Shown: positions 18,721-20,788 of the stretch, in pieces | How the letters are laid out: every line of letters begins with the position of its first letter | How positions within the stretch are numbered: position 1 is the stretch's first letter | Notes under the pieces: generated by a model | Seen by the model: the letters and a program-made list of their open reading frames with translations, nothing else | The model's database searches: none | Told to the model about the DNA's origin: nothing | Assembly (NCBI GenBank): GCA_004352715.1 | Contig: SCFE01000100.1 | Coordinates: 1,164,225-1,185,012, forward strand | From: Hofstenia miamia | Lineage: Eukaryota; Xenacoelomorpha; Acoela | DNA length: 20,788 nucleotides | Direction: 5' to 3' | Program-made: the position numbers and the translations under genes

Positions 18721-20366
18721 TAATTATAATCTTTAAAAATTTGTATGCACTGTTGGAGAATTGTATTTGATTTTCGCCCTTTCGCGCCAAACTGAACACA
18801 TTTTTTATGAGTAAATTTACTTAATTGGAAAACTTTTTTGAAGTTTTAGATAAAATGTCCTATGCGAATAGAGAGCTTTAGCAATGTATCGATGTCAAAA
18901 CAATAGACAGCTGTACTATATAGTTGTTTTTAAGCACTTCTTTAAAATATTTGCCATTCAAATATATTTTTGCATTTAAGAATGTTAAGCGTGGTAGACT
19001 TCATAGGAAGTGGAAAAAATTTGCGTTGTTCAAATTTCCTTTGAAGCTGTTTTTTATTCATAATACATTGCCAAATAGAAATAACATAATTGACAACATA
19101 TAAAATAAATGAATCTCGAAACATTGAAGTTGCTTTTAAAACCACGATCCAAAATTTATTATCTTTTTCAATATTTCATACGACTTCTGTTCTATAAAGC
19201 TTCCTTTATTAAACATTGAGAAGTGCTCATATTACGTAGCTAATTAAATTTTGATGAAATTTGACAGAGCTTGCAGTTGCGAAGAATTGGTTGACGACTG
19301 TGTGTATAAACTATTATAGTTCGTATATTTTAATATAAATTTATCACTCTATGCCGTACTTTTATATATATATATAGGCCTACATTTACACCTAATTTCA
19401 TATAAATTATAAGATATATCCTTTTCTGTTACACGAAACCTAATCATTGCATTATTTTATTATCATTTGTAATGATAAATTTTAATAATTGTGAGGCTTA
19501 AAATTCAAAATGAACTGAATTACATATATTTATATTTACAAAATATTTAGCCAATATAATTTTAAAATATTGCACTATGTCTTTTTCAAATAAACAAAAT
19601 TCAAACAAAATTTATGTTTAGAAAATTTACACTTAAACTAATTTCCTTGTATTATTGTATATTATATTACGTACATGCCTTCGATTTTTCGAAAGCACTT
19701 ATGGTTTTCGAATATTATTCTAATGAGATATACATTTCTAGAAATTCAATGACAATAAAAGTTTACTTTTGAATATGGATCATCTATGAAGAGATCTTTA
19801 GAGGTGTTTTGAAAAAATCATAACAATTGAAAAAAATTGTCAACAAAAACTTGAAACACGGCTGAATGGAAACACTTTATAGAATACTTTTATTTTTTGG
19901 TGAACATACATATTTATAAATATTACTTACATTTTCATACAACACATGATACCAAATATATGTATACTCATCTAATTCCAAATTCCAGTGACAAAAGTAC
20001 TATACGAAATTCTCAAATTATAAAGTTTTTCGAAAAGCCTATTTTTTCCTGCTTGCTAAGCAAATTGTTTTTGAAATTATTTTTTTAATATATTTAGATG
20101 TTTCGGTTCGCTTATATTGATTCGTTTTTATAGCTCAGATAAAAAAATGGAAAACATAATTTTTCTTAATTTCTTTACAACAAAAACACATTCAGCAAAA
20201 AAATTTATAACAATCATGGCAAACTAAGGTCTCTATAAGTTTATGTAAAAGAAATTAGACAACATTGCCTGTGGAGCAAACACATTTCAAAAATCTGTTC
20301 TTGAGTCCACCAAATTATTCTGTATTCTTGGAGTAATTTTTTCTTTGGATTATAGCAAATAGTGCA
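18721..20366. other. AT-rich spacer, nothing recognised
   Basis: A short TA tract sits near 19364-19376. Frames at 18942-19145 (minus) and 19897-20088 (plus) are short and lack motifs. No gene is called. Confidence 0.6.
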
Positions 20367-20788
20367 TTAGTTTTTGCATATTTTTTTGGATTTATTTTCT
20401 ATAAATGAAAGATCGGATGAGTTGGCAGGCTAGTGCAAAATTTGCAGATTTTTTTTCTGAAGAACTTTTGGGTATGTCTTGAAGTAAGGGGGTCCCCCAT
20501 CTTGCAAAAGAATCCATCCAGTCCGATGACACCTGTTCGCAAATGAAATAAACTCTGCTAAAATATCAGTATACTTTAGGCTGTCTACAGTACATCCTTC
20601 CACAATTTTCATGTAAAAACCTTTATATTTCAAAGCAACCTAAACCATTCATTTTTGACAAAATGTTTGAGATGGCTTCAGAGGCGTCTTGGCTGTTTTA
20701 GAAAAATGATAAATGTTATTTCTATGCAGCTGAAATATGGACTCGTAGGTTATAATAACATTTCTAAAAAATCCATCAAGCAACAATG
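20367..20788 (-). pseudogene. Tc1/mariner-type transposase pseudogene, cut by the window edge
   Basis: One minus-strand frame carries family motifs in order: TYESIFQLHRNN near 20745, MV-stop-VALKYKGFYMKIVEG near 20640, WILLQDGGPPY near 20515 (second catalytic Asp), KVLQKKNLQILH-stop-PANSSD near 20430, and LSFIEN near 20405 (third acidic residue, 33 residues after the Asp when the stop is counted as one). It ends at a TAA at 20367-20369. Three stops interrupt it (a TGA just before MV, and two TAG where the family has Trp), but the frame itself never shifts. The first catalytic position, normally Asp in Ser-Asp-Glu-Ser, is Tyr here. The copy is therefore dead. The N-terminal part lies outside the window and no terminal repeat is seen. 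Confidence 0.82.

Noticed and set aside
1-20788. CRISPR arrays, bacterial operons or defence systems
   Set aside because: The window shows a spliced gene and animal-type DNA transposons; the 21-nt repeats are contiguous inverted arms without spacers, and no bacterial gene is seen.

Overview
This is AT-rich eukaryotic DNA, most likely from an invertebrate animal. The evidence is one spliced EF-hand gene with a GT-AG intron, several Tc1/mariner and hAT-type DNA transposon copies, long (TA)n microsatellites, and wide gene-poor spacers. I see no operons, ribosome binding sites, CRISPR, rRNA or tRNA genes. I cannot name the species. The window is a draft scaffold with three N gaps (1678-2160, 9737-9921, 14852-14990).

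Layout. Positions 1-1013 hold a Tc1-like element cut by the window edge; its minus-strand transposase is open for 264 codons. A 14-bp TA tract separates it from a second, decayed Tc1-like element (1028-3047). That element contains an N gap flanked by the same 260 bp on both sides, probably a scaffolding artefact. An 859-bp foldback-like element follows at 4713-5571; its inverted arms are built from 21-nt tandem repeats. A hAT C-terminal fragment lies at 7038-7268, and an unrecognised decayed coding stretch on the minus strand at 10159-10610.

The only convincing host gene is a two-exon, 158-residue, four-EF-hand protein of the calmodulin/troponin C type on the minus strand (11986-12513). Downstream lie a dead Tc1/mariner-type element with clear inverted repeats and TA target sites (13219-14258), a second TA-embedded gap, a 36-bp and a 131-bp tandem duplication (17397-17758), a GC-rich island with a hairpin (18420-18720), and a dead Tc1/mariner transposase running off the right edge (20367-20788).

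No set of genes here works together as a system. It is one small calcium-binding protein gene in a landscape of mobile-element remnants. The most original structure is the 21-nt-repeat foldback element. The most practical observation is the probable false duplication around the first gap.
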